Below the pieces are notes generated by a model. The model had not been told where the DNA came from, did not search any database, and saw nothing but the letters and a program-made list of their open reading frames with translations. The position numbers were made by a program, and so were the translations under genes. Below, piece after piece: positions 49,401 through 62,300 of a stretch of DNA of 64,000 bases. This DNA comes from Chromera velia (taxonomy: Eukaryota; Sar; Chromeraceae), in NCBI GenBank assembly GCA_018398765.1, contig JAHBMJ010004932.1:3305-67304 (forward strand). The letters run 5' to 3'. The number at the start of each line of letters is the position of its first letter. Positions within the stretch are counted from its first letter, which is position 1.

Positions 49401-52400
49401 CTCTCCCACCCTGTCCGCCTCTGCCTCTGCCTTCAGACTGTCCATCTGAGACCCGAATTCCTCCTGCAGAGACAGAAGGGACCCTTGAAGAGCTGCGAGG
49501 GTCTCTGCCGTCTCCGGCTTTGCCATGGGACCTGTCTGGTGCTGAAGAGACCTGAGTCTTTTGAGCTCTGTGCTCCGCTTGATGTGAGAGCTCAGCCATA
49601 GGGACACGGAGGCGGTAGACTGGGGCAGTCTCTGAGAAAAGTGTTGGACCTCCAGCTCCAACGTCTCCAGAGAAGCAGAGAGACGGTCCAAAGCGCCACG
49701 GGTGCTGGAGCGAAAACTCTGCATATCCCCATCTGACACACGGCCACTGACTCTCAACCTCGTCTTGTCTGAGCCTCGGGACGTGTGTGAGCCCATTGTG
49801 ATCGGAGGAGCAGATAGTTTGTCGGTTGAGCCTGCGGGCTTCGATCGCCCGTCTTCCCCATGCGAGGGCACACCCATGGCGGTCAGCACGTCGAGATGCT
49901 TTTCGATTGCGCCGGATAGGCGATCTCTGTGTTTCGTCACTTCGTCAAGCACAGAGTCGGCAGTCTTCAAGATCTCCTCACGAGAACTGCCTCTTTTTTC
50001 AACACCAGCAGCATCCCCGCTTTCGCTCTTCAGACCCGAGGCAAGGCCTTGCAGTCGAGAAACCGACTGGTCTGTTGCCAGCTTTGTGTGCCGTTCGATC
50101 TTCCGGGCATGGGCAGCCACCTGATGAGCGAGGGAGACGACAGAGCGACGAGTCTCTGCGTCTCGGCAGTCTCTATGGAGATTGGTCCCGACGCATGGGA
50201 GTGCCGCGAAACGGAGCTGCAGGTGTTGACCTAAACTCTGAAGACGGCTGCTGAGATCAGATATTTCTTCTTCCGCCCTGCCCGACCCTTCAGCCAGACA
50301 GGAGCCGTCCTGGCAACTGTCCTTGTCCACAGAGAGCGCGCGCGACACGCACTTGAGCATCTGCGCCTGGCTCACACCTGGGGCGTGCTCGTGCCCTTGC
50401 TGTGCAGCAGTTCGGGCAGTCGCGTTGTGGGCGGGCGAGTCCGTACCGGAGACGAGGGGGAAGCGTGCTGGGAGGGGCGGAAGAGAGGCTTTACACGAAG
50501 CGAGCGCTCTGGAAAGAAGCATCCCCTTGTCTCCCCCGATCTCATCGATTTTCTTTCCAAGCTCCTGGGCATGCCAATCCTGCAGATCCGCCAGCCACTG
50601 CATCAGCTGCTCGGAGTACTCTGCGTGATAGTTCATGTAATTCAAAAGATTCGTCAGCAGCGTGTTATACACGTCCTGGAGTCTGTCCATGATTGCCTTG
50701 TTGCCCGTGCGCACAGCATCACTCACACAGCTGATGTCGCACAGAGTCTTTGCCAACGAGTATGAGGTACTGTCGCAGTCGGAGGCCTGCAGGTCGTCAA
50801 ACCCGCCCTCAACGTCCGACACCTTGTTGTCCAGCCGCGTCTGGACCTTGTCCCAAACGAAGTCGGCGATTGCCTGGACCTGCTCGAACGGGTCGATCTC
50901 TACGCCTAGGCCGTAGGGGGCGAAGGAGAATTCGGTCAGAGAGCCCACGTAGGAAAATATCTGGGAAACGATGTCATAGGGAATTTGGATCGATTCTCTG
51001 ACACTCTCTATTGCCCCTGTGGCATCCCCCTTCGCACTCTCCCGCTCCTCTGCCCTCGCGGTGCACCCGGCAATCGATCTCCAAGGCACTCCTGCCATCA
51101 TGCTCTCATCCTCAAGGTCTAGAGCCTCCGACCTCTCGTTCCCGAGAACGTACTCGCACGGCCCGAGGTTCTCGAAATCTTCGCTGCCAATCTCCGCAGG
51201 GCCCTCTCCAAAAAGGAACTCGTCAGGATCCTCCTCTTCCTTCTTCGGGAGGGGCTCCGTGGCGGCAGTGTAGAAGGCGGTATCCTCAACGGACGAGTAC
51301 TCCTCAGGAAGATCCTTCACCAACGGACCGTGTAGTCGTTCGGGGTTGTGAGCCTTGCAGTGGGAAGCGTAGAGGTCTTCCATATTCACTTCCTTCAGGG
51401 GGACGAGCTCGGGGGGCGGTGGTTTCTGCGGCTTTTTCGGTTTTTCGAGAATCTCCGTGGGCTCTGACGGTTCGTCTGGAGCAGCCACCATGTCGTCCAC
51501 AACGGTGACCCCGAGTCGGCTGGACTCAGGCACAGAGGGGCTGGCTGCTGAGGGCACGGGAGCCTGCGCGGGGTGCGCGGCCATAGAGTTCAGGCAGGGC
51601 GCCTCTTCGCCGTCCACGTCAAGGCCCTTCAAGCACCATTGCATCTTTGAGGGGTCGAAGGCCAAGACATTCCGCCCGTAGAACTCCGCCCTGTCTCCCT
51701 GAGGGTCCTGGAAGGATAAACACTGCACGCAAAGAAGCAAGCAAGCAAGCACAGAAAAAAGATCGTCAAAGCCTTGTGCCTGTCAAAAGACACGGAGGAG
51801 CCCGAGAAAAATACTCCTGGCGCTTTCTCTGAGAAGATGAGAGGCCCTGAGGCAGCATGAAGGAGTGCTGGACAGTGAATTGTGAGTAAATGAATGCGCA
51901 GCCCAGAAAGAACGACAGAAATTCTCCACTCATTCAACGGGAGGCTCCCAAAAAACCGCTGGGGGACACTGACTCCAAATCCGACTCTTCAAAAATTCTG
52001 CGTACACGGACTTTCATTGACTTTCCAGTCGCTTCAATCATTCCTTGCACTCATTCATATACACCTACCGATTTGAACGTAAACCTGCCGGTCTGATCCC
52101 TTTCTGAAGGGCAGTACTCTCCCTCCCACGGAAGGACGTCAGGGGGGACCCTCATGGAGGGAGGGACGTAAGCGTGGGAGAGGGGCTGCAGGCCGAGTGA
52201 TCCGCCTGCAACGGCACAGCAAGTTCGAGTCACCTCTATCTGTCTGCCGTCGGCCGTGGCGGATATCTTCGAGATCACCTGCCCCTCGGGACACTCGCCA
52301 TGACCCCCCACAAGCTCCATCAGGCCTGCCCTCTCTGCTTTCCACTTGCTCACTTGGGTGGCCTTCTTGAACATCGTGTCCTTTAGGTCGTTCATCGCGA

Positions 52401-53214
52401 TCTTTGCTTCCTCGTAGGCTGACTTATGCTCGATGCACTGCTGCAGGAAGTCTTCTGGGAACAAATATTCACCTGGAGCAGCACCCTTGCACTTCTTTCC
52501 GGGGCCCTCGACCTCAAAGAGGTTTCCTTCTTGCTCGACGAAAGCAGTCACAGGGTCCCTCTGGTCGAGGGAGTAAAACGCGTCCCCCTCACCGCCCCCA
52601 CAGCAGGTGTGGTTGAAAATCGTGGTTGAGTTGCTGCCCTCTGGGATCTCCACATTCTCTGCGCACCACTGTCTGTAGGCGTTCGGGAAATCCTGGACCT
52701 CGCACAGCGCCTGCCATTTCGCAAACGCAGCCTCCATCTCACCACGCGCCTCCAGAAACTCCTTGACAGCATCATTGCCCTCGTTCGCCATGTCGCTTGC
52801 GCCTTCTGTGTCCCATTTGTGTCCGCTGACCTGAGCAAAGCAATTAAGTGAGCGGGGCCAGCAATTCAGCATAGGGCGGCGTGCAGCTCTCGGCAATCTT
52901 GACAGCTTTCTGCGACGCCTCGGCAAAAATGGGATCGAGCGAAGCGTCCACGCACCGAAGTTGAATCAGACACAAAAAAATTTGAATCCTTCGGGCTACA
53001 TCCTTTGCTCTGGCTCCATCTCACACATAGAAGCACAAAGAGACATACCCACACAAAGACACAAGATATAGAGACCTAAGATGCGTTTCTTTCTTTTCTG
53101 TCCCTTTCAGATAGGGGTACTGGCGGACAGACAGACCATATGACCTCTTGTGTTATCCTTTCTGTCTTCCCTCCTTTCTTCCAGGCAAACAACACAAACA
53201 GGCAGACAAACTGG

Positions 53215-53262
<48 letters not shown>

Positions 53263-53297
53263 GACAGAGACAGAGACAGAGAGAGAGAGAGAGAGAG

Positions 53298-53348
<51 letters not shown>

Positions 53349-56300
53349 GGCAGACAGAGAGCGACATGGGAGGGGTAGGGCAAAAAAGAGGAATGACGTA
53401 AAAAGTGAAAACTCCTGCTGGTGCAAAACCCCATCAGTGAGTCACACTGCAAGCATCACTCACGGCGGCCCACCTTGAAGACCTCTGTCTTGCACCCCTT
53501 GACGTTTGACGCCAGCGCACACGTGTAGTGACCTTTCCAGTACAGATCGTTCGTCAGGGTCTCACCTGCATGAGATGAAGAGATGCATGCATTTACTTTC
53601 ATACAAATTTCTGTATGCATAAGAATTCTGTATGAAAGCACATGCATGAACAGATCGTTCGTCAGGCTCTCACCTGCATGAGATGAGATGAAAGAGAATA
53701 AAAAAAGAATTTTATTGTTCAGTCAAGGGTGATAAAGTTGACTTGATTTCGTGAAACAATTTGACACTCCACTCATCCAAAAGTGCCTTGGGAAGAAGAG
53801 TACACCCTGCCATGAGAAGGCTCTGCGCAACGCCCTCTTGCAAACAAGACACTTTCTCGCTTCACTTACCCATAGCGGTCGTCCATGAAAGTCCAAACTT
53901 CTCAATCACCCAGGCGGACCCCGGAGTCTTCTCTGCGTCTCCCCGGGCAGCAATCGAGCAGTCGATGTCGAGGCTGTCCTGGTAGTATCCCATATCGGCC
54001 AGCGTCCTCTCCCCCTTACCGTCCTTGTCGACAGATGACAGGAGGCCCCCTCGGTACTCCAGGTTTGAGCGCCTTGCGGCGATCGCGAGGGGGACAGAAT
54101 TGACCACCACGACGCGGGACGCCGGTTCTGCGTGCAAAAAGAAAAAGAGATCGAAGCCATCAAGGTGTGCTTGCACGAGCGTATAAAGATGTATCTGCAT
54201 GCATGTCAGAAAAGTTCTTGAAGCGAAGCGCTTATCTTTTCAAACAAAAAAAGGCGATGGGTGACTGAAAGCCTGCAGCCGACCTCCGCATGCGGATCTT
54301 GCAGAACTGGACCCAGGTGAATACCTGCACGCACGCGCATACGGACACGGGCAGGGGAATGCGAGGAGAAAGGAAAGTCGAAGTACCAATGCAATTGAGG
54401 ATGAATGAATGGGAATGTGAGTGTATGTACGGTGAATGACTGGATAGGCGGATGAATGATAAAACAAGCAAGCAAGCGGTAACAATAAATAGATACACGA
54501 ACGAATGAGGAAACGGATTAATCGACAAATAAATGGATTGGTGAAAGAAACAGTGGAGGCATGACGTTGGCCCCTTTGAACGCCTGCCTATTGCACCAAC
54601 CGCGACAGTCCTCTCACTCGGCCCACCTGAAGCTGTCCACTTCGTTGAAGTACGTGCACGAAGTCTCGCTGTCCTTCTCTGTCGCTGTCACGTAGTGGCA
54701 TTTTTTGGACTTTCGACACTTCTTTAAACACCTGCATGCACGCACCCAAAAGAATGTCATGCAGATTCTGGTTGCTGCAAGTATCTGTTTGCCTTCGTGT
54801 CCTGGGTACGAAACAGAAAAAGCGCGGTTCGCCTCAATTCAGACCCTTATACAGAACGGAACGATCGCATGCTTTTCACTTCTCTCTCCCCCTCTTCGAT
54901 GAACGATTAGAGACGCTCAGGGAGACAGACACAGACACTAACACAGTTACATAGATGGACAGGCAGACGGACGGACAGACAGGCAGACTGGCGGGCAGGC
55001 GCAGGGCGACACGCGGAAAAGCAGGGAGACCGACAGCAGCAAACACCTGGCAGGCAGGCAGGCAGGCAAAAAGAGGACGGCGGGGATGAGCGCGGAGGCA
55101 GTGGGACAGGCAGATCAGAAAGAAGTGAGGCAGAGAGACAGCACCAATCTGCAAATTGACCTCGTTGCGCCCGTGTCTGCGGGTCCACAGTAGGTCTCCT
55201 GTCCGTCCTCGTTACACAAGAAAGGGACGCTTTCTCTCTGCCAGGTCCACTGCTCGCGCCAGCTGAGTCCAGACCCCTGCAGACTGCCCATCGTTTTGTA
55301 TTGCGCCCCACACATCATGATGGTTTTCTTGTACGTCCTGATCTTGTGGTAGTTGTTTCTGTCGTTCTCACACTTGGACATCGAGTCGTATGACCGGCAC
55401 TTTCCGTACTTGATACCTGGGTTGATGAATCTGCCTTTTCCCTGGAAGTACCACTTGCGCTGAACCTTCGACCGCCACCACGCGCGGGTCCAGGTCTCAG
55501 CAGCGCAGACGATTTTGTTCGCACCGTTGCACTCCCGCATCACCAGAACGTATCTGCGCGAACGCAAATGGAAGTCAAAGGAACGTGCAGATTAATCGAA
55601 CTCCCTCACACAAATCCTCGATCATCATTCAAAAACCTTTGTTTCATACATTCCTCCGTTGGCTTGCCCAAAATCATGCCTCTGTCACTGACCGACATTG
55701 AACTTCTCTCAGAGAGGAACTCTTGTCTACCAAGGTGGGAGTCCGAGGCTCTTTCTGAAATGGCGATGGATGAACTGAATCCTACTTTGCAAAAAAGTTC
55801 GATTCAGTCACTCAGTAAATCCGGATTTTCCACACTCACCTGGCTTGTCCGAACGTGCTTCTCTGTTCTTTGCAGGCCCACTTGTCGCTCTCAAGTTCGT
55901 GAGTGCCTGCATGCAGCGGCGCATCGGATTTGTACAGGCAGGCACATGCAGTGACCGGGTCGACGACTAGCAAGGGGGAGGGTGGAACGAGAAGATACCG
56001 AAACGAATGATTCAATTCAGTTGGACAACAGCAGATATTGTTTATGCGCGTTCCTTTGTGCGTGGGTGGAAGACGACTCAAGGTTTCCACCAAGGGTCCC
56101 TCGGTGTGAAGGAGTGAGCACCCATGCACAGAGCGAAGCACAGAATCAGAAGGAATTAAAGAAATGGGATCAAAGAGAGGCCACGGCATTGCGATTTTTC
56201 CCCCGATCTTGCGCTTCTTTTTGTTTCTGCTCATCCGGCACTCCCATCTGGTCCCTCTCAATAGCTTCAGCTTGCAAAGTGCAGATAGCGTCACCGCAAA

Positions 56301-59300
56301 GAATTTGCGCTCCTGGCATTCATGTGCGAAAAAAAAAAAATTCTCCCCGTTTTTCATCTCAACGGACTTTCCTCCAGCTCGTCCTCTGTCAGCGTCTTTC
56401 CGGAGAAGACCACGGAATCGTAGAGACACTCTGCATGCGTGCGTCATATTCATTCATGCAACGAGATCCACTGAACAGATCAACGCAGAGAGAGGTTACA
56501 GAAAGAACCTTGCTGACAAATACTCGTCCTACTCTCCTCTTCTTTAATTCCTCAATTGTTCATAAGCTTTGTTGTTGTGTCTTCCTTTGCCAATATGTCT
56601 GCGGGAATTCCAAAAGGATTCATTCTGAAAGTCAGTCCATGCATCTATCGATTCATGTCATTATTTTCGATCAGTTGCTCTGTCTGTCTTTGTTTGTTTG
56701 TGTCTGTGTGTCTCTTTGGCTGACGGACTCTGTGTCTGCATGAGAATGTCTGCATGCGCCTATCTGAAAAGAAAAGGCCGAGAGTGATCAACGGGCCCAT
56801 TCTCCGGGAAGAGACACAGCACGAAGTGGCCCTTGAATATGGGCAAAGCACCCAGCATCGGATTGAAGAATTAAGAGCGCATGGACGACCCACGACACCG
56901 CCTCACCGCATTCATTCCATGTGCATCGAATTGACGCTGTTGAACTTTGCTGCTCGGCCAAACTCTGGCCCGACTGACTGACTGACTGACTGCTCTTGTC
57001 GAAGCGGCTGTCCAGCGATCTTGTGAGGTCCGATTTTTTCTGCGTCAGCCACAGCAAAAAAAACGCGGAGGTCTCGTTGTGCAGCGCAAGGACGCACACG
57101 AAATCAATTTTTCTCGTTGCTTTGTTTGTGGCAGGAAAGAAATCATTTGCATGCAGATGAGGACCCATGCACATGCAGGTGATGAGGAAAAAGAAGGCGG
57201 GCCGACCATTCACTCGTGAGGCATGCAGGCAAAGCATGGTCATTCTGACTCAAATGCGAAACAGATAGACGCAGTGAACACGCAAACACTTCGTGCAACT
57301 AGCAGATGCTCTGAACAAAGATCATGAACGTCTAGACGGACGGACGGACGGATGGACAGACCGATGGACTGAGAAACACGAAGGAGCGAACACCGATGCC
57401 ATCGGAACGGAAGGGGGCGAAGGCTGTGCTCTCCTCCGGAAAATCTTCTTCCTCCTCCTCTTCTTGCTTGGTCACCTGCACTCACCCATGTACTCGCTCA
57501 TACAACCACTAAACTGCATGGGTTGCTCAAGCAGAAACGACGCTTCCTTCCATGCACCCACCCGCTCAGTCGTTCGATCTCACACAGAGGCAAACAGGGT
57601 TGGCGGAGTAACCATTGAGTCGATGTGCGCGGAAGGAAATTAAGGCCAATGATCACCCATGCATTTCCTGTGTCATCTCATCCCCAGTCATTGTCCAACA
57701 AGATTTCAATCCAGACGAGGCGAGAACAACAGACGGACGGACGGACGGGCACACCCTCACGGAATTGAGAAGAAAGAAACGTAAACCCCGGTAGCTGGGG
57801 ATTCAGCGCGTGCATTTCTCTTAAATCCTTTCCTTTCCCTTTGTTTTCTTTTGGCTGATCCGCCCAACCAACCGACACACCTTTCCACCCACCCACCCAC
57901 CCACTGACTGACCTTGTTGGGAAACCACAGACGGAGGATCTCGATGACTGTCTTTGCGAGGCTCTTGGGCATTGCGAGGGCCGGAATGAGGAGGCCGAGA
58001 CTTTTGATGATCAAAATCATCTCCGGGTTGGCAGCCAGCATGAGGATGTTTTTGATCAGAACCAGGTAGTTAAAAATGTTGTCATACTTCTTCAGGATCC
58101 CGAAAATGTTCTCGACAATCGCGCGGCAGAGCTGCATACATGCGCAGATTTGAATACCAGTATGCGCATATTTTCGATGGCATTGAACTTTTTCGACTCA
58201 TGAGACATCGAACGGACCCAGAAAGAGAGAAAGAGCGTTCGCAGGGGGATGCATACAGTCGCAGAGAAATGCCGATTGATACAGTGACAGTCCATCCAGA
58301 GCAATGCTACATCAGAGTAAGTGAGTAACTGCATCTGCACGAGTCCGCATGCTCTTCTTCAAGGGAAATAAATGTTCAGTCGGAAGATCCACACATGCAT
58401 GGTTTCATCCAAAAGAAAGGAAAAGAGGGACAAGGGGCAAGAGGCCGAGAGAGCACAAAACACGCAAAGAAAAACCACGCACACAAAACCGAGAGAAACA
58501 AAACCTCCACTGCACCTACCTGAACGAACTCGAGGGTCTTCATGGTCTCAAACGTGTCCATGATCAGGGAGATCGGCATTCCAAAAAGCCCCAGACCCTG
58601 GGAAACCAGTCCCCCCCACTTTCCTGTGAAGACCAAAAAGAACTTCTTCGCCTGCCTGCCGATGCTCGCGATTCGGCCGATCACAGAACGGAAAAGCCCC
58701 CCGATTTTCCGCAGCACATTGCGACTGCTGAATGCAGTCAGACGCCGCTCCTGTAGAGATCCGATCTCCCCTGAATGCCTTTGGGACTCCGACGACAGCG
58801 CCGTGCCGGGCTCTCTTTGCTCGGAGAAGTCGGATTGGCCGGCCTCGGTTTGCTGCGGAGCGGCCACGCTCTGTATCTTGTCGATGTGTGTCTCTGGAGA
58901 GAGCCTTTGAACCACAAGAAGAGCAAGCCCCTCATCCACTTTCGCTCCGTTGGCAACGTTTTTTCCTCCATGCGTGTGGGAGCTTTGTTCTTCCGGCTCT
59001 GGCCCTTCGGCCTCCTTGAGGAGTTTGACGAAGCTTTCCGAGTCCAGAAACAGGAGGCTGCCGTCCTCCCGATAGCACTCGGACGCGTCTCCTCCGATCA
59101 CGCGGTCGGCCTTGGTCTCCTCAGTCCACTCGAAAAAGGCGGCCATCAGGGAATGCAAACCCGCACCGTTGGCCGCAGTCACGGGGTCAGAGCTCTCTTC
59201 TTCATCCGCCGCCGCTGCACGCTGCCAGTCCTCTGGCCGCCATTCCCTCAGGCTACAGACAAGAGCAAGGCCAAGGTCGACGGATGACTCGTTCAGAGAG

Positions 59301-62300
59301 GAGTGCTGAAGCTGCGCAGCGTTAAGGCTGGCGTTTGTGCGTTCGGAAGCCCCGGTCGAGTCCATGCCGTGCATCATGTGAGTCGAATGGAGCCTCCGGA
59401 TTTCCTGGACTCCTGAGGAGATCTGCAGACACGTGAACGGAATGAAGTGCATGGCGTTGCGGACGATTTAGTGGAAGAAAAGGGATTTCGCGGGATTGGA
59501 GGCACGATCAGCGGGAAGAAAGTTCACCAACAAGGACTTTCTCCTTTGCTGCGATTTGGTTGGACCCCCGTTCAACGCGCTCGAGGCACATGTCATTCTG
59601 CCGGTTCAAATAAGTCACGCAGGTGCAGCGCACGTGCGAGGCTCAGAAAAGGCACAGACAGCATGAGTCTGGGACAGAAAAACAGACGAGAAACGCAGGG
59701 CAACGTGCAAGTGGACAGACCGTGTACATGGATAGGGAAGAGGAGAGGTCAGGCAAGGAAAGAGAGGAGAAGGGTCTCAGGAAGGAAACAAATGGAAGTT
59801 GCGGGTTGACAGACAAACCTCCTGAAGCAGCAATTGGAATGTCGTGTCCTCTCCGAGGTCCACGCCCATCTGCTCAGAGAAGGCCTGCTTGATATTCTGT
59901 CCACTGTGCATGTTCACCACGGACGCGGGAATGCCCCCAGAAATGAGACCTCTCTTGATCAAGCTCCCCGACATACCGTGCATCCCTGTCTCGATCTCCC
60001 TTTTGACCCCGGAAGACATCCGGAAGTTTCCGGATTCATCCTGCTGCCCCCGTGCGAATTCCATGGCAGCCTGGAAGTCCTTCCGCTGGTGGAGCGCCGC
60101 GAGTCGCAAGAGTGAGAGGGCACGAAGTCTCTCAGTCTCCGACGCGCTCAGGAGGTGATGGAAATGGGAAGCTGAGTCAAAGCGGGCAGCCCCGAGGGAG
60201 CCTGCGGATTGTGCAGAGCTGGAGAACCCTGTCGAGTCAGCAGCAGAATCCTCGAGGAGGAAGAGATCGGCCTTCCACCCAGTGGAGTTCTGTCTCCGCC
60301 TCTGCTCCTCGGCAGAGAGGTACAGCAGGAGCTGCGTGGGGATGCCTGAGGATTGGGCAGAGGAGTGAGACGACTGTGATAGCAATTGGAGGAAGGATCC
60401 TCCGACCGCCTTCATCTCTGAGGAGACGCTGGGTGATGAGGAGATGTCATCGTCAAAAATCCCATTTTGAAGATCGGGATCGTTGTGGAAGGCGTCGGCC
60501 ATCCCCGTGAGGATCTCAGTCTCGACAGCGCCGAGGTAGGATGACTCGAGGGACTGGGAGGTGAACAGCGTGCCCCCCCGCCCCCCTTCTGCACCCTCAA
60601 AATCGCAGAGGGACCCCGTGGAAAGATCCGTGCGGAGGGAGCCAGTCGAAGAGGCGGTAAGACACTGTCCCTGTGTATCCACGATGCCAAAACGAGTTGT
60701 CGATTTGGCAACTTTGAGATAGAAGGGGCTCTGGAAAGGGGGTGGGAGCGTCCCTTCGGTCCCCACAAGACCGCCATACACGTTGCCATCGTTGCCACCT
60801 CCCCCTTCCGACAGGAGCATCTTGAAGTCTCTGGTCGAACTCTCACCATAGAGCAGCACTGGGAGCGTGTCAAGGAAGTACAGATGCTCCTTCGCTGACT
60901 CCTTCAAGGTTGAGAGAGTGGGCCTGCCTACCTGAACAATGGCTGCACACTCGGAATCTGTCAACCCGTCGTTCCCCTCCCCGTCCACCCACTGCCCGTC
61001 GACGCACGAGAGGTCAAAGGAGAGTCCCTTCATCCCCACGTCTGCGCTCTTCCGGACCATCACGTATCTCTCCTCGCGACAGCCTACCCTGACCATGCTG
61101 CCCGCTGCGTATTGCATCCTCGGCAGGGATGCCGGGGCCTGTGTGTAGGGAGTCTGCGCAAACGAAAACGACATGCAGACGCGAGGATGTGCAACAGCTA
61201 GAGCAGAAAGAAAATATCGCGGGGGTGACGACAGAGACGCGGACGATCAAAAAAGCGAAGTCGCGAAACCGAAAGCGAATCCGCAGGAGGGTTCCTCAAA
61301 AAAAAAAGATGGTAGACATGCATATCGAAGGCGAAAAACCGTCCGACGCAGAGCTGTATTCGGTGCCCCACAGAAAGAAAAGGTGGGCAAGACAGGCCTG
61401 TTCGGGTAAGGGAAGTTAAGGAGTTGGCTGGAGCAAAGACCAGGAAGGGATAACCACGTCGATCATTCGACTCACAACGACTACCGATACGGTATTCATT
61501 CCCCTTATGACTCACTCACCCTGGCCTCTCTCTTCTTCAACGTGCACCTCCCGCACGCCCCAAGTGTCGGCTCTGAGAGCTGGTCGAGCAGGCTTTTGTG
61601 TTCACACTCCATCAGAAGGCGCTCGAAGAGACAGGCCTCGTTGCCTGCACGCCCCTCGCTGACCTGACACACACACGCACACATGCCACACACACACACA
61701 CACGCACACATGCGAACAGGGAACAAAAGGGGAGGGCGGCTCATATAGCGGAGCGAGGGGAAGGGAGAGACGCGAAGCGAAGAGAAGAGAGGGACCCCGG
61801 GGCCAACGGCGGTAAGAGAAAGAAAGAGCGCATGCATCAGACAGCAGGGTGCCCGATTGTGTGAGTGAGTCCCCCGAGACTCCCTTGCACCCCTTCTACG
61901 TACATAGCAAGGCGAAGTGCTTGCCTCCTTCTCGTGATCAAACGGGAAGGTCAATTTCTCTCCGCAGATCTCATATTTGGGGTGCAGAAAGGAAAATTGG
62001 AAGAGATGTGCAGCGAGGCGATTAGCCTCATATTCTATGTATGCCCTGCTGCATGTGAGAGGGGACTTTCGCGAGTGAGTTCAGCTTTCTTCTCGACCGA
62101 CTGACTGACTGACTGACCAGGTCGGAGTGTCGCTCCCTGAGTTGATGCGCGACTCGCTTGACCTGATTCGCCCAGTCGATCAAAAACAAAACCTCCTTCT
62201 GGGGGTCCTCAGGAAACGCGAGGAGCGTCGTGAAGAACTGCACTGCCTCGGTGATAGTCACAAACACGTCTCCGAGTTTCACCTTGCGCATGCCGAAGAG

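Noticed and set aside
51690-51752. MLACLLLCVQC as a start with signal peptide
   Set aside because: It lies upstream of a clear acceptor (GCTTGCTTGCTTCTTTGCGTGCAG) and the downstream exon joins in phase to the exon at 52069, so this text is intronic.
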